Shown: piece by piece, positions 16,622 through 25,509 of the stretch
Layout: each line of letters begins with the position of its first letter
How positions within the stretch are numbered: position 1 is the stretch's first letter
Origin: a candidate division WS1 bacterium
GTDB taxonomy: Bacteria; Armatimonadota; Zipacnadia; Zipacnadales; UBA5352
Reading direction: 5' to 3'
Assembly: GCA_012522765.1 (NCBI GenBank)
Contig: JAAYJW010000422.1
Location: 1-38,954, forward strand
DNA length: 38,954 bases
Notes under the pieces: generated by a model
Seen by the model: only the letters and a program-made list of their open reading frames with translations
Told to the model about the DNA's origin: nothing
The model's database searches: none
Translations under genes and position numbers: made by a program

Positions 16622-17287
16622 ATGAAGTTCTTCCTTGATACAGCGAACGTGGAGCAGATCCGGCAGGCGCTCGACTGGGGCCTGTGTGATGGCGTCACCA
16701 CCAACCCCTCGCTCGTGGCGAAGGAGGGGCGGAACATGGAGGAGGCGGTCAAGGAGATCTGCGAACTCGTGGGTCCGGACCGCCCGGTGAGCGCTGAAGT
16801 CATCGCCGTTGAGCATGATGAGATCATTGCCGAGGCACAGGAGCGGGCCGCCTGGGCGGAAAACGTGGTCGTCAAGATCCCGTTGATTCCCGAGGGCGTG
16901 AAGGCGATCAAGACCTGCACCGACATGGGCATTCCGATCAACGCCACGCTGATCTTTTCCTGCGGCCAGGCGCTGCTCGCGGCGAAGGCGGGCGCGGCGT
17001 ATGTCTCGCCCTTCGTCGGTCGGCAGGATGACATCGGCTACGACGGGATGAAATCCGTCGAGCAGATCGCGCAGATGCTCTACATGTACGATGATCTGAA
17101 CTCCGAGATCATCCTCGCCAGTGCGCGCACCGTCGAGCATGTGATCCGCGGCACGCAGTGCGGCGCGCATATCTGCACGATGGGTTTTGACACGCTCAAG
17201 CAGCTATTCAAGCACCCGCTGACGGACATCGGACTGGACCGCTTCCTCTCCGACTACCGGGCGCTGCAGGAGAAGCTTGGCGGCTGA
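16622..17287 (+). CDS. Fructose-6-phosphate aldolase/transaldolase-like (TIGR00875 type)
   Basis: MKFFLDTANVEQIRQALDWGLCDGVTTNPSLVAKEGR; VVKIPLIPEGVKAIK; INATLIFSCGQALLAAKAGAAYVSPFVGRQDD. Confidence 0.95.
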   Translation: MKFFLDTANVEQIRQALDWGLCDGVTTNPSLVAKEGRNMEEAVKEICELVGPDRPVSAEVIAVEHDEIIAEAQERAAWAENVVVKIPLIPEGVKAIKTCTDMGIPINATLIFSCGQALLAAKAGAAYVSPFVGRQDDIGYDGMKSVEQIAQMLYMYDDLNSEIILASARTVEHVIRGTQCGAHICTMGFDTLKQLFKHPLTDIGLDRFLSDYRALQEKLGG

Positions 17288-17318
17288 TGATGCGTCGGTA
17301 GATGCGCAGGAACACCCG

Positions 17319-17342
17319 GGGGCCGCCGAAACCGGCGGCCCC
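17319..17342. terminator. GC-rich hairpin downstream of the aldolase gene
   Basis: GGGGCCGCCG-AAAC-CGGCGGCCCC, 10-bp perfect stem; no clear T tract, so termination is tentative. Confidence 0.5.
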
Positions 17343-17375
17343 TCTGCCTGTAGACACTGTGAGGGAGGCATCAGG

Positions 17376-18350
17376 ATGGATCGGATTGGCATCGGAGCGA
17401 TCGGCTGTGGCGGCATCGCGAGCGGCCATCTGCCCGCATACCGTGATCTCGACGGCATCGAGACAGTTGCGGTCTGCGACATAGATGAGCAGGCGGCCCG
17501 GGCGCGAGCAGACGAGTTCGATGTGCCCGCCGTCTACATCGACTGGCGCGAACTCATTGCCGACGAGAGAGTGGACGCGGTCTCGATTCTGCTGCCGCAT
17601 CACCTGCACCGCGATGTGGCAGTCGCCGCGGCCGAGGCGGGCAAGCACGTGCTGACTGAGAAGCCGATGGCGACCTCGCTCGCCGAGGCGGACGACATGA
17701 TCGCGGCCGCCGACGCGGCGGGCGTGGTGCTGATGGTGGGGCAGATCCTGCGCTTTCGACCGGCGAACACCAAGGCGCGCGAGCTTATTCGCGGCGGCGC
17801 GATCGGAGAGGTGCGCAACATCCTGCGCCGGAGGCTCGGCAACTCCAGGGAATTCCGCTCCGACTGGGCACACAAGCCCGAGGAGGCAGGCGGCTGGGTC
17901 CTCTACGGCTACGGTGCGCACGAGGTGGACATGATCCTGTGGCTCAATGACAAAGAGCCGGAGACGGTCTACGCTCAGGCGCGCGTCAACAACGAGTACT
18001 GGAACGATTACGACGAGATCACGGTGCAGATGTCCCTGCTCGACGGACCGATGGCGACTTACCAGCACAGCCTCAACACGCCCTTTGGCGCATGGGAGTG
18101 CATGGTCATCGGCACCGAGGATGCGATGCTGATCGATTCGGGGCAGATCCGCTTCGCGGATCACGTTGTGGAGGCGCCGCTGGACAGCCCCGCCTGCTGG
18201 AGGGCGCAGGTAGGCGAGTTCGTGCGCGCCATCGAGGAGGGCGATGAGCCGGAGGCATCGGGGCGCAATGTACGCCGCACCATGGCCGCCCTTGAGGCCG
18301 CGAAGATCTCCATCCGCGACGGTGTGCTGGTAGATGCGACCGGGCTGTAG
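17376..18350 (+). CDS. Gfo/Idh/MocA family oxidoreductase
   Basis: GIGAIGCGGIASGHLPAYRDLDGIETVAVCDID Rossmann motif; LTEKPMATSLAEADDMIAAA. ATG 17376 follows GAGGGAGG; the track start 17277 is less likely. Confidence 0.92.
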   Translation: MDRIGIGAIGCGGIASGHLPAYRDLDGIETVAVCDIDEQAARARADEFDVPAVYIDWRELIADERVDAVSILLPHHLHRDVAVAAAEAGKHVLTEKPMATSLAEADDMIAAADAAGVVLMVGQILRFRPANTKARELIRGGAIGEVRNILRRRLGNSREFRSDWAHKPEEAGGWVLYGYGAHEVDMILWLNDKEPETVYAQARVNNEYWNDYDEITVQMSLLDGPMATYQHSLNTPFGAWECMVIGTEDAMLIDSGQIRFADHVVEAPLDSPACWRAQVGEFVRAIEEGDEPEASGRNVRRTMAALEAAKISIRDGVLVDATGL

Positions 18351-18392
18351 ACGGCGCCACCGGACCCGAAGCACGCGGGAGAGTGATCTCTT

Positions 18393-19391
18393 GTGCATCC
18401 GACGCTGATCGCGCTGGGGCCGTGGGAACCGCTGCACCTTCCCGCGGTCTTCGCGTTCTTTCTCGCGGTCGTCGGGCTGTGGACATACCTCGAGAGACGC
18501 GGCTCGGATGGCGGGTGGTCCCTGACGCGCGGATTGGTGCTCGAGGTGCTGATCCAGGCGGCAATCCCCACCGCACTGACGTACCTGCTGGTCAACCGGA
18601 TCGGCCCGGTGCAGGTGCGGTCATACGGCGTGATGATGCTCGCGGCCTTCGTGGCGGCGACGGCGTGGATGTACCACGACCGTGACCGCTACGGCTTCGG
18701 CGGCAGCCAGGTCCTGCAACTGGCGCTGCTTGGCTTTGCGGGAGGAATCGTCGGTGGTCGCCTCGGCTACGTGGCACTGAGCTGGGGCGAGTATGCCGGC
18801 CGCGTCGAGGGCGTCTTCGACCTGTGGCGTGGCGGGATGTCGTGGCATGGTGGGCTCGCAGGCGGCCTGCTGGTGCTTGGAGTGTGCGCACCCTTGATGG
18901 GCGCAAGCTTCACGCGCGTACTTGACCTGGCGGCCCCGGGTATCGCGCTTGGTTACGCGCTCGCCCGCATCGGATGCTTCCTCAACGGCTGTTGCCGGGG
19001 CTCTGCATGCACCCTGCCGTGGGCAGTGACCTTCCCGCCGACGCCAGAAACGACGGCCCTCCCGGTGCCGGTGCATCCCACGCAACTTTACGCGGCCCTG
19101 CTCAGCGTTGGCTTTACGCTGCCGCTGCTGCTGTGGCTGACGCCGTGGCTGCGCAAGCCGTTCGACCGCTTCCTCGGCTTCCTCGTGCTCTCCTCGATGG
19201 CGCGCTACGTGGTTGAGATCTTCAGGCGTGGTGCAAGCGGCGAGGTCTGGGCGCCGTGGCCTATCTTCCCGGCGGCCCAGGCCGCCTCCCTGGCCATCAT
19301 CGTCATCGCAGGTGCGGTCATCGTTATCCGGGAGTGGCCGCTGTGGCGGAGGAAGACGGCTGAGCGCGCTGGTGCAGAGGAATCCGCCTGA
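18393..19391 (+). CDS. lgt: Prolipoprotein diacylglyceryl transferase
   Basis: RIGPVQVRSYGVMMLAAF; FAGGIVGGRLGYVAL; GGMSWHGGLAGG; ARIGCFLNGCCRGSACTLPWAVTFP; HPTQLYAALLS. GTG start. Confidence 0.93.
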   Translation: MHPTLIALGPWEPLHLPAVFAFFLAVVGLWTYLERRGSDGGWSLTRGLVLEVLIQAAIPTALTYLLVNRIGPVQVRSYGVMMLAAFVAATAWMYHDRDRYGFGGSQVLQLALLGFAGGIVGGRLGYVALSWGEYAGRVEGVFDLWRGGMSWHGGLAGGLLVLGVCAPLMGASFTRVLDLAAPGIALGYALARIGCFLNGCCRGSACTLPWAVTFPPTPETTALPVPVHPTQLYAALLSVGFTLPLLLWLTPWLRKPFDRFLGFLVLSSMARYVVEIFRRGASGEVWAPWPIFPAAQAASLAIIVIAGAVIVIREWPLWRRKTAERAGAEESA

Positions 19392-19397
19392 GCAGGA

Positions 19398-20126
19398 TCA
19401 TTCCCCGGCATCGAGCTGGATGCTGCGGAGGACGTGGAGCGCGATCGGGCGGAACTCTCGGCTGTAGGCGGTGGGAGCCACGGCGCTGGCAATCGCTCCC
19501 ATCGCGGGAGCTGTGATGGTGGCGCGATAGCCGGTCATCTGCTGCGCGTTTTCAACCGTGGCGCCGTCATACTGGAACTGCGACCAGACGGCGGGCCAGC
19601 GGTTGATCCTGGTGCGCGCGCTCTCGCTCTCGCGCATACTGCCGAAGAACGACTTCCACGTCGAGAGCGTCTCCCGATGGATGGTCTCCACCGCAGTGAA
19701 TGGGGCGTCCTGCGCGCCGTCCGCCCTCCGCAATGCAGCCGCCGCGCCGGCAATGTTCGCGTCGGCGATGATGTGGATGCGTACCCAGCGCGACCGCATG
19801 ACCACGACGTGGACCTGATCGCCGGAGCCAAGTTCCTGGACGCTCCAGCCCGAGGGGTATTCCAGCCTGAGCGGGGACGAAGCCCCGCCCCACTGCTGCC
19901 ATGAGGTCGGCGTACCGACGGGTGAGGCGGTCCAGGCGCTTGCGATGGAGAAGATGGTGACGAAGACGCAGGCGGTGATGATGAGGCCGTTCACGAGCGG
20001 CGGCCAGTCTCCCACGCGCGTGCTGCGGGGGTCGCGGACGCCGGGATGCGCCGACTGCACGGCGGCCCAGGAGGGCCCCGGTGCGCTGCGCCGAAGCGGA
20101 TGCCGCTGATGGTTGTCCGACTTCAT
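19398..20126 (-). CDS. Hypothetical protein with one TM segment and a PsbP/DUF1795-like extracytoplasmic domain
   Basis: TM LVNGLIITACVFVTIFSIASAW, then LRLEYPSGWSVQELGSGDQVHVVVMRS; convergent with lgt, 6 nt apart. Confidence 0.6.
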   Translation of the reverse strand: MKSDNHQRHPLRRSAPGPSWAAVQSAHPGVRDPRSTRVGDWPPLVNGLIITACVFVTIFSIASAWTASPVGTPTSWQQWGGASSPLRLEYPSGWSVQELGSGDQVHVVVMRSRWVRIHIIADANIAGAAAALRRADGAQDAPFTAVETIHRETLSTWKSFFGSMRESESARTRINRWPAVWSQFQYDGATVENAQQMTGYRATITAPAMGAIASAVAPTAYSREFRPIALHVLRSIQLDAGE

Positions 20127-20205
20127 GGGAGCCGCCCGAGTCGTCCGTGTCTGCTCAGGTGAGTCTTCGCGCAGCGTTGAAGCTGTGCCTGCATGGTACG
20201 TGGAA

Positions 20206-20232
20206 TCGGGGCGGCATCAGATGCCGCCCCGA
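20206..20232 (-). terminator. Hairpin downstream of the ferredoxin gene
   Basis: TCGGGGCGGCAT-CAG-ATGCCGCCCCGA, 12-bp perfect stem, 24 nt beyond the ferredoxin stop. Confidence 0.65.
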
Positions 20233-20256
20233 AAGCGCGCGCTGATGGCGACGCTG

Positions 20257-20445
20257 CTACTCCTCCCAGGAGATCGCTTCGACGGGACAGGAGTCGATGG
20301 CTTCCTGGATGGTGTCCTCGTCGTCGCCCTGCGGGTTGATGACCGCGGCCACTCCGTCATCATTGAGCTCGAAGGTGCCGGGCGCGATGTCCGGGCAAAG
20401 GCCACAGCCGGTGCACGTATCCTGATCAACAACGGGCTTCTTCAC
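20257..20445 (-). CDS. Small 4Fe-4S ferredoxin
   Basis: VKKPVVDQDTCTGCGLCPDIAPGTFELNDDGVAAV...AIDSCPVEAISWEE; AGGGAGGT precedes GTG 20445. The track ORF to 21021 overextends antisense to the divergent gene. Confidence 0.9.
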   Translation of the reverse strand: MKKPVVDQDTCTGCGLCPDIAPGTFELNDDGVAAVINPQGDDEDTIQEAIDSCPVEAISWEE

Positions 20446-20628
20446 TGACGTTACCTCCCTGATACACATGGCTTGCAACTTACGGTCTATTCGCCACCGC
20501 TCGGTGGATGACCTCCACCCGCGAAAGAAATGCATCTCGGAGCATGATGAGGCAATGAGTCTGCGGAGGTCCGGCGCACCGATCCGCCGAAAGCCCCACG
20601 CGCACCGACACGCCCGTGGAGGTAACTC

Positions 20629-21666
20629 ATGCGACCCGCGCGCAAGCTGTTGGAGCCGGAGGAAGCGGTGGGGATCCTCAGGCACTGGGAGATCGCTGCC
20701 CGCCCTGCCGACGTCTCTTCCGGCAGCGGGACCGCGAATGCGAGCGCGATCATCGTGTCGCCTCGCGGGCGCCTCATGCTGCGGCGGCGCAATCCCCGCT
20801 ACGCCCGCGCGGACTGGACCGGCTACGATCACGCGCTGCTCGCCCACCTTGCCGGAGAGGGCCTGCCGGTTCCGGTAGGCGTCCCTGCCCCTGACGGCAG
20901 AGCCTTCATTGTCAGCGGCCAGCATATCTACGAGTTGTTCGAGTTCATCGAGGGGGAGCAACATGAGGCCGGAAATGCGGAGCAGCTCCATGCGGCCGGT
21001 GTGACTCTCGGCCGGCTGCACCGCTCGGCGTCAGGCTACGATCCGCCGGTGATGAAGAGATGGCCACGCTTCCACGATCCGGCCGACGCTGCGGAGGGAC
21101 TGTTTTCGCTGCTTGCAGATGCGCAGGGCGAGGCGGCCGGTTTGCTCGATCAGGCGCTGAGGCTGGCGCGGTCGCTGGTGGAGCGCCTGCCTGACGCGCT
21201 CTACTGGTCTCTGCCGCAGACGGTCGTGCAGGGCGACTATCATCCGGCGAACCTCAAATTTCGTGGCGAGGAAGTGGTCGGGGTCTTCGACTGGGACTGG
21301 GCGAGCCGCCAGCCGCGGATGGTTGATCTGGCCGACGCGCTGCTGTTCTTCTGCGGAGTACGCGAGAGCCCGTTGATCGGCGGCGACATCTGGTCGCTCA
21401 CCGAGGCCTTCAGGATCGCCCCGGAGCGCGTCGCAGCCCTGGGGGCGGGCTATCTGCAGGAGATCGCGCCGACCGCCGAGGAGCTTGCGGCGCTGCCGGA
21501 TCTGATGCGCTGCCGCTGGCTCTACTGCCGGGTGGATGCAGCACAGAGGAAGGTTGAGGCCTCGCGTCGCGTGGAGTTCGTCACGCGGCGCCTTGAGGTG
21601 CCGCTACATGACATTGACCGACTGGAGCCGTCCCTGAGCGATGGGACGGCCTTCGAACAGAGATAG
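20629..21666 (+). CDS. Aminoglycoside phosphotransferase-fold (APH/CotS-like) kinase
   Basis: LPQTVVQGDYHPANLKFRGEEVVGVFDWDWASRQPRMVDLADALLFF (catalytic loop plus DxD); GGAGG RBS. Confidence 0.88.
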   Translation: MRPARKLLEPEEAVGILRHWEIAARPADVSSGSGTANASAIIVSPRGRLMLRRRNPRYARADWTGYDHALLAHLAGEGLPVPVGVPAPDGRAFIVSGQHIYELFEFIEGEQHEAGNAEQLHAAGVTLGRLHRSASGYDPPVMKRWPRFHDPADAAEGLFSLLADAQGEAAGLLDQALRLARSLVERLPDALYWSLPQTVVQGDYHPANLKFRGEEVVGVFDWDWASRQPRMVDLADALLFFCGVRESPLIGGDIWSLTEAFRIAPERVAALGAGYLQEIAPTAEELAALPDLMRCRWLYCRVDAAQRKVEASRRVEFVTRRLEVPLHDIDRLEPSLSDGTAFEQR

Positions 21667-21676
21667 GAGACGGATA

Positions 21677-23614
21677 ATGAGTTCGCGGAAGCTGCTGTTT
21701 CGTGCTGTGATGCTGATCGCGACTGCCGGACTGTGCATGGCACAGGATACGCCGCAGAATCTCGTTCAGAATCCCGGCTTTGAGGACGGCATCGAGGGGT
21801 GGGATGAGCGCGAGAAGCCGATCGTGCGGGACGAAGAGGTGCGATTCACCGGGCGCTACTCCTGCAAGAGCGTCGGTCACGATCAGTTGCAGTACCCGGA
21901 CTTCCACTGGGTGAAGAGTGCGGACATCCCGGCCGAGCCGAACCGGCAGTACCAGTTCGAGATCATGGTGAAGGCCTCGATCACCGAGGGTCGGCTGGAG
22001 CCTCAGGTGCGCGAAGTGGATGCCGAGGGCAATACGCTGCGTTACCATCGTGCTGAGATCCTGACCGCCGGGGAGCATGACTGGCACCAGGCGACGCGGC
22101 ACTTCTTCACCTCGCCGCAGGCCGATCATCTGCAGGTCTACCTCGTGATGCGCAACTGCATCGGGACCGCGTGGTACGATGATGTCGCCCTGCGCGAACT
22201 GCAGCCTGAGCCGCTGCCGGAGGTCGGAACCGGGGCCGCTGTGACCTTCCCCGGATCAGCGGGATCGCTTGAGATGCGTGTGGAGGAGCCCGCGACCGTG
22301 CTGACCTATCCGGCGCAGACAGTGATCCGCACCACCGGCGCGCGCTTCGTGTTGCGAGACACCGACGATGCGCTGGTCATCACCGCCTCACAGCGGATCG
22401 GCGCCGAGCGTGAGAGCTATGAGCTGCGCATTGAGCCCTCGCCGGGGCCGCTGCAACCTCTGCGCTGCGATGAGAGCGTGGCTATCCTCGGCAACGAGCA
22501 CCTCGAGCTTGGCTTCCAGTGCGACTCGCTTCTGACTATCGCACCGGGGCGCGACACGAACTTCGCGATCACCGGCCGCATAGGCGGCGAGTGGACGCAG
22601 AACGTGGACGGGAACGTGCAGGTGACCGACAACGAGGGTGGGCTGGGCGTCTATCCCTATGTCCTTCCCGGCTCGGGGCTGACAGCAGATCTTTCGCAGG
22701 ATCCGGGGGATCTGACGCAGCCCGGATGGAGCTGCAGCTATGCCCTCGGCGCGGGAACATTGCTGGGCATCTCGATCTACCCCTGCCGAGAGTTCGACTG
22801 GGAGAAGTCATTCGACTGGCAGCTTGCGCACACGAACTACTACCCGCCCGACAGCGCGCTCGAAACGTGGAGCCGCTACGTGAAGCTGGTGACGCTGCAT
22901 CAGCACATCTGGGCGAATGGTGAGCCCGGCGGGCCGTATGAATACCTCGACGTGGACGAGTTTCATCGGGTTCTGACGACGTGTGAGCGACTCGGGCTGA
23001 AGCTCATCCCGTACATGAGCCCGTTCTACTACATGGACCAGCGCGTGGAGGCGTTCATCGAGCAGCTTGCGGCGCAGAAAGCCGCGCATGGCTTCCACGG
23101 CGTCTACTTCGATGGCCTGTACTTCCGCGACTGGGTGAAGTCATACCGTGTGATGCGCATGACGCGCGAGCTCTTCCCCGAAGGCGTGATGTACCTGCAC
23201 ACCTCGTGGGGCCCTCCGGTCGGCATACATGACATGTCGTGCCCGTTCATAGACACCTATGCGGATATCGTCCTGCGCGGCGAGGGGCGGCAGACGGAGG
23301 CAGACGCGCGGGAGTACGTACGCTACGTCGCGGCCGGATACCGCATCGGCAACAACATCGGCCTGATGAAGGGGCACAAGTGGGAGCTGCCCTACGAAGA
23401 CCAGCTTCGCGTCATGCTCGACTTCAACGGACGCGAGCGGATGAGCGCATACCCGAACTCTCCGGTGGATGGTGTGCGGCACTGGCCGGGGGAGGATGGT
23501 ATGCTCGACAACGCCTGGACGCGGGTCTACTGGCCGCGCCTGCAGCAGATGCGGGAGCAGTGGGAGGCGGGCACGCTGGAGATCGCGCCCGGAGTGGAGG
23601 CCGATGGCCGATGA
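21677..23614 (+). CDS. Secreted CBM4_9-like plus TIM-barrel-like putative glycosidase, paralogue A
   Basis: Signal peptide; NLVQNPGFEDGIEGWDE (CBM_4_9-like); KLIPYMSPFYYMDQRVEAFIEQLAAQKAAHGFHGVYFDGLYFRDW barrel-like strands. Track start 21641 overlaps the upstream gene; ATG 21677 opens the signal peptide. Confidence 0.8.
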   Translation: MSSRKLLFRAVMLIATAGLCMAQDTPQNLVQNPGFEDGIEGWDEREKPIVRDEEVRFTGRYSCKSVGHDQLQYPDFHWVKSADIPAEPNRQYQFEIMVKASITEGRLEPQVREVDAEGNTLRYHRAEILTAGEHDWHQATRHFFTSPQADHLQVYLVMRNCIGTAWYDDVALRELQPEPLPEVGTGAAVTFPGSAGSLEMRVEEPATVLTYPAQTVIRTTGARFVLRDTDDALVITASQRIGAERESYELRIEPSPGPLQPLRCDESVAILGNEHLELGFQCDSLLTIAPGRDTNFAITGRIGGEWTQNVDGNVQVTDNEGGLGVYPYVLPGSGLTADLSQDPGDLTQPGWSCSYALGAGTLLGISIYPCREFDWEKSFDWQLAHTNYYPPDSALETWSRYVKLVTLHQHIWANGEPGGPYEYLDVDEFHRVLTTCERLGLKLIPYMSPFYYMDQRVEAFIEQLAAQKAAHGFHGVYFDGLYFRDWVKSYRVMRMTRELFPEGVMYLHTSWGPPVGIHDMSCPFIDTYADIVLRGEGRQTEADAREYVRYVAAGYRIGNNIGLMKGHKWELPYEDQLRVMLDFNGRERMSAYPNSPVDGVRHWPGEDGMLDNAWTRVYWPRLQQMREQWEAGTLEIAPGVEADGR

Positions 23615-25506
23615 GGCGCGCCCTCATTCTGCCAGCGCTGCTTTGCTGCTGCGCGGTCGCATTCGCACAGCAGCCGGTGGGGGAGAACCTCGTCCGCAAT
23701 GGTGGGTTCGAGGATGGCACTGAGGGGTGGGATGAGCGGGGCGAGCCGATCACTCGCGATGAGGCGGTTGCGCGCGAGGGCGACTGGTCGCTGCGGATTG
23801 ACAGCGGCCCGCAGCTTGAGTTCTTCAACTTTCACTACGCCCGCGGGGAGGACATCCCGGCAGAGCCGAACATCCGCTACCGCTTCAGCGTGTGGGTGCG
23901 CGGTGGACTGACGGCGGGGGAGAGCAGGCCGCGGGTACGCGAGGTGGACGCCGCCGGCGCCACCATCGGCTACCACGGCGCGGCACAGGTCCACCCCGGT
24001 GTGCGAGACTGGCGGCTGATCGAGGGCGAGTTCATCACCAGCCAACGCGCGCACCACCTGCAGCCCTACCTCATCACGAGCAGCGCCACCGGCTCAGTCT
24101 GGTACGATGACTTCACGATCGAGCGCCAGCCGCTCACGCCGATCGATGCTGCGCCGGGCGAAGCCGTCACCTTCGGCGGCGGCCCCGGTTCGCTGGAGAT
24201 GGGGCTGGAGAGTGTGCAGGCCGACGGAGGCGCGCATTGCGTGACGACCACCGGCGCGGAGTGGACGCTCGACCCCGTGGCAGGCCGCATCATCGGACGC
24301 CAGCGGATCGGCCCCCAGCGCGAGGTGATCGCGCTCACGCTGGATCCGGCGCCGGGAGAGATGCAGGTGCTGCGTTCGGATGAGACGGTCGTGACCCTGC
24401 GCAGCTCGCTGTTGGAGATCGGAGTGCAGTGTGACGGCCTGCTCGTGCTGGCGCCGCAGGGCGCGGGCTCGATGCAGATTCGCGCGGAGGGGCTGATCGG
24501 CGGCGAGTGGGCGCGGTTTGAGCTGGGCAAGCTGCAGGTGACGGATCAGGCTGGGGGAGTCTGCGCCTATCCGTGGGCGCCGGGTGGCTCGGGACTGGTG
24601 CCGCGGTACGATGAACTCGCCGGCGACTGCTCCGAGGCCGGTTGGACCACCGGGTGGGCGCTTGAGAGCGGGATGTTGCTGGGGGTGTCCATCTATCCGT
24701 CGCGCGACTTCGACTGGGAGAAGTCGTTCGACTGGCAGCTTGCTCATACCGGAGGCTATCCGCCTGACCCGGCGCTGGAGACGTGGAGCCGCGACGTGAA
24801 GCTGGTAACGCTGCACGAGAGCATCTGGGCGGGCGAGCAGCCGACGCCGCACGTCGGGCCTTACGTGGCAAAGGAGCCGGATGAACTGCGCCGGATCATC
24901 GCAACCTGCGAGCGGCTGGGCATGAAGCTGCTCGTATACATGAGCCCGCACTACTACGTGGATCAGAGCATCGAGGCGTTCATGCAGCAGATGGCGGAAT
25001 TGCGGGAGGAGTTCGGCTTCCACGGGCTGTTCTACGATGGGGTCTACTTCACCGACTAGGTGAAGTCATACGAGGTGATGAGACGAACGCGCGAGGCGTT
25101 CCCCGACGGGCCGCTCTACCTGCATTCGTCGAAGGGAGCGCCGACCGGCGGCTACGACCTCTGGTGCCCGTTCGTGGACGCGTATGCGGATATCACGCTC
25201 CGTGGCGAGGGCCGCGAGACGACAACAGGCGACGGCTACGTGCGTTACGTGGCGGCAGGCTACCGCGTATCCAACGCCATCGGGATGATGAAAGGCGACC
25301 GCTGGGATGTGCCGTACGAGGAGCAGTTGCGTATCATGCTCGGGCATAACGGCCGCGAGCGGTTGATGGTCTACCCGTTCGGCCGCGATGGGCGCCCCGC
25401 CTTCCCGGGCGAAGATGGTGCGCTGGACAATTCGTGGACGCAGGTCTACTGGCCGCGCCTGCAGCAGATGCGGGAACGGTGGGAGGCGGGCGAGTTGCGC
25501 TTCTGA
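23611..25506 (+). pseudogene. Paralogue B of the preceding gene, interrupted by an in-frame TAG at 25057-25059
   Basis: ATGA overlap with paralogue A; signal peptide MRRALILPALLCCCAVAFA; NLVRNGGFEDGTEGWDE...GLFYDGVYFTD*VKSYEVMRRTREAFPDGPLYLHSSKGAP...; same frame and homology before and after the TAG. Confidence 0.8.
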
Positions 25507-25509
25507 GCG

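Noticed and set aside
25057-25059. Genome-wide amber reassignment or pyrrolysine insertion
   Set aside because: TAG is a normal stop for at least six other genes in the window and the paralogue has Trp at this site; local readthrough stays formally possible.
25060-25506. Separate 148-aa gene after the TAG
   Set aside because: No RBS; its GTG start directly follows the stop and it is in frame with and homologous to the C-terminus of paralogue A.
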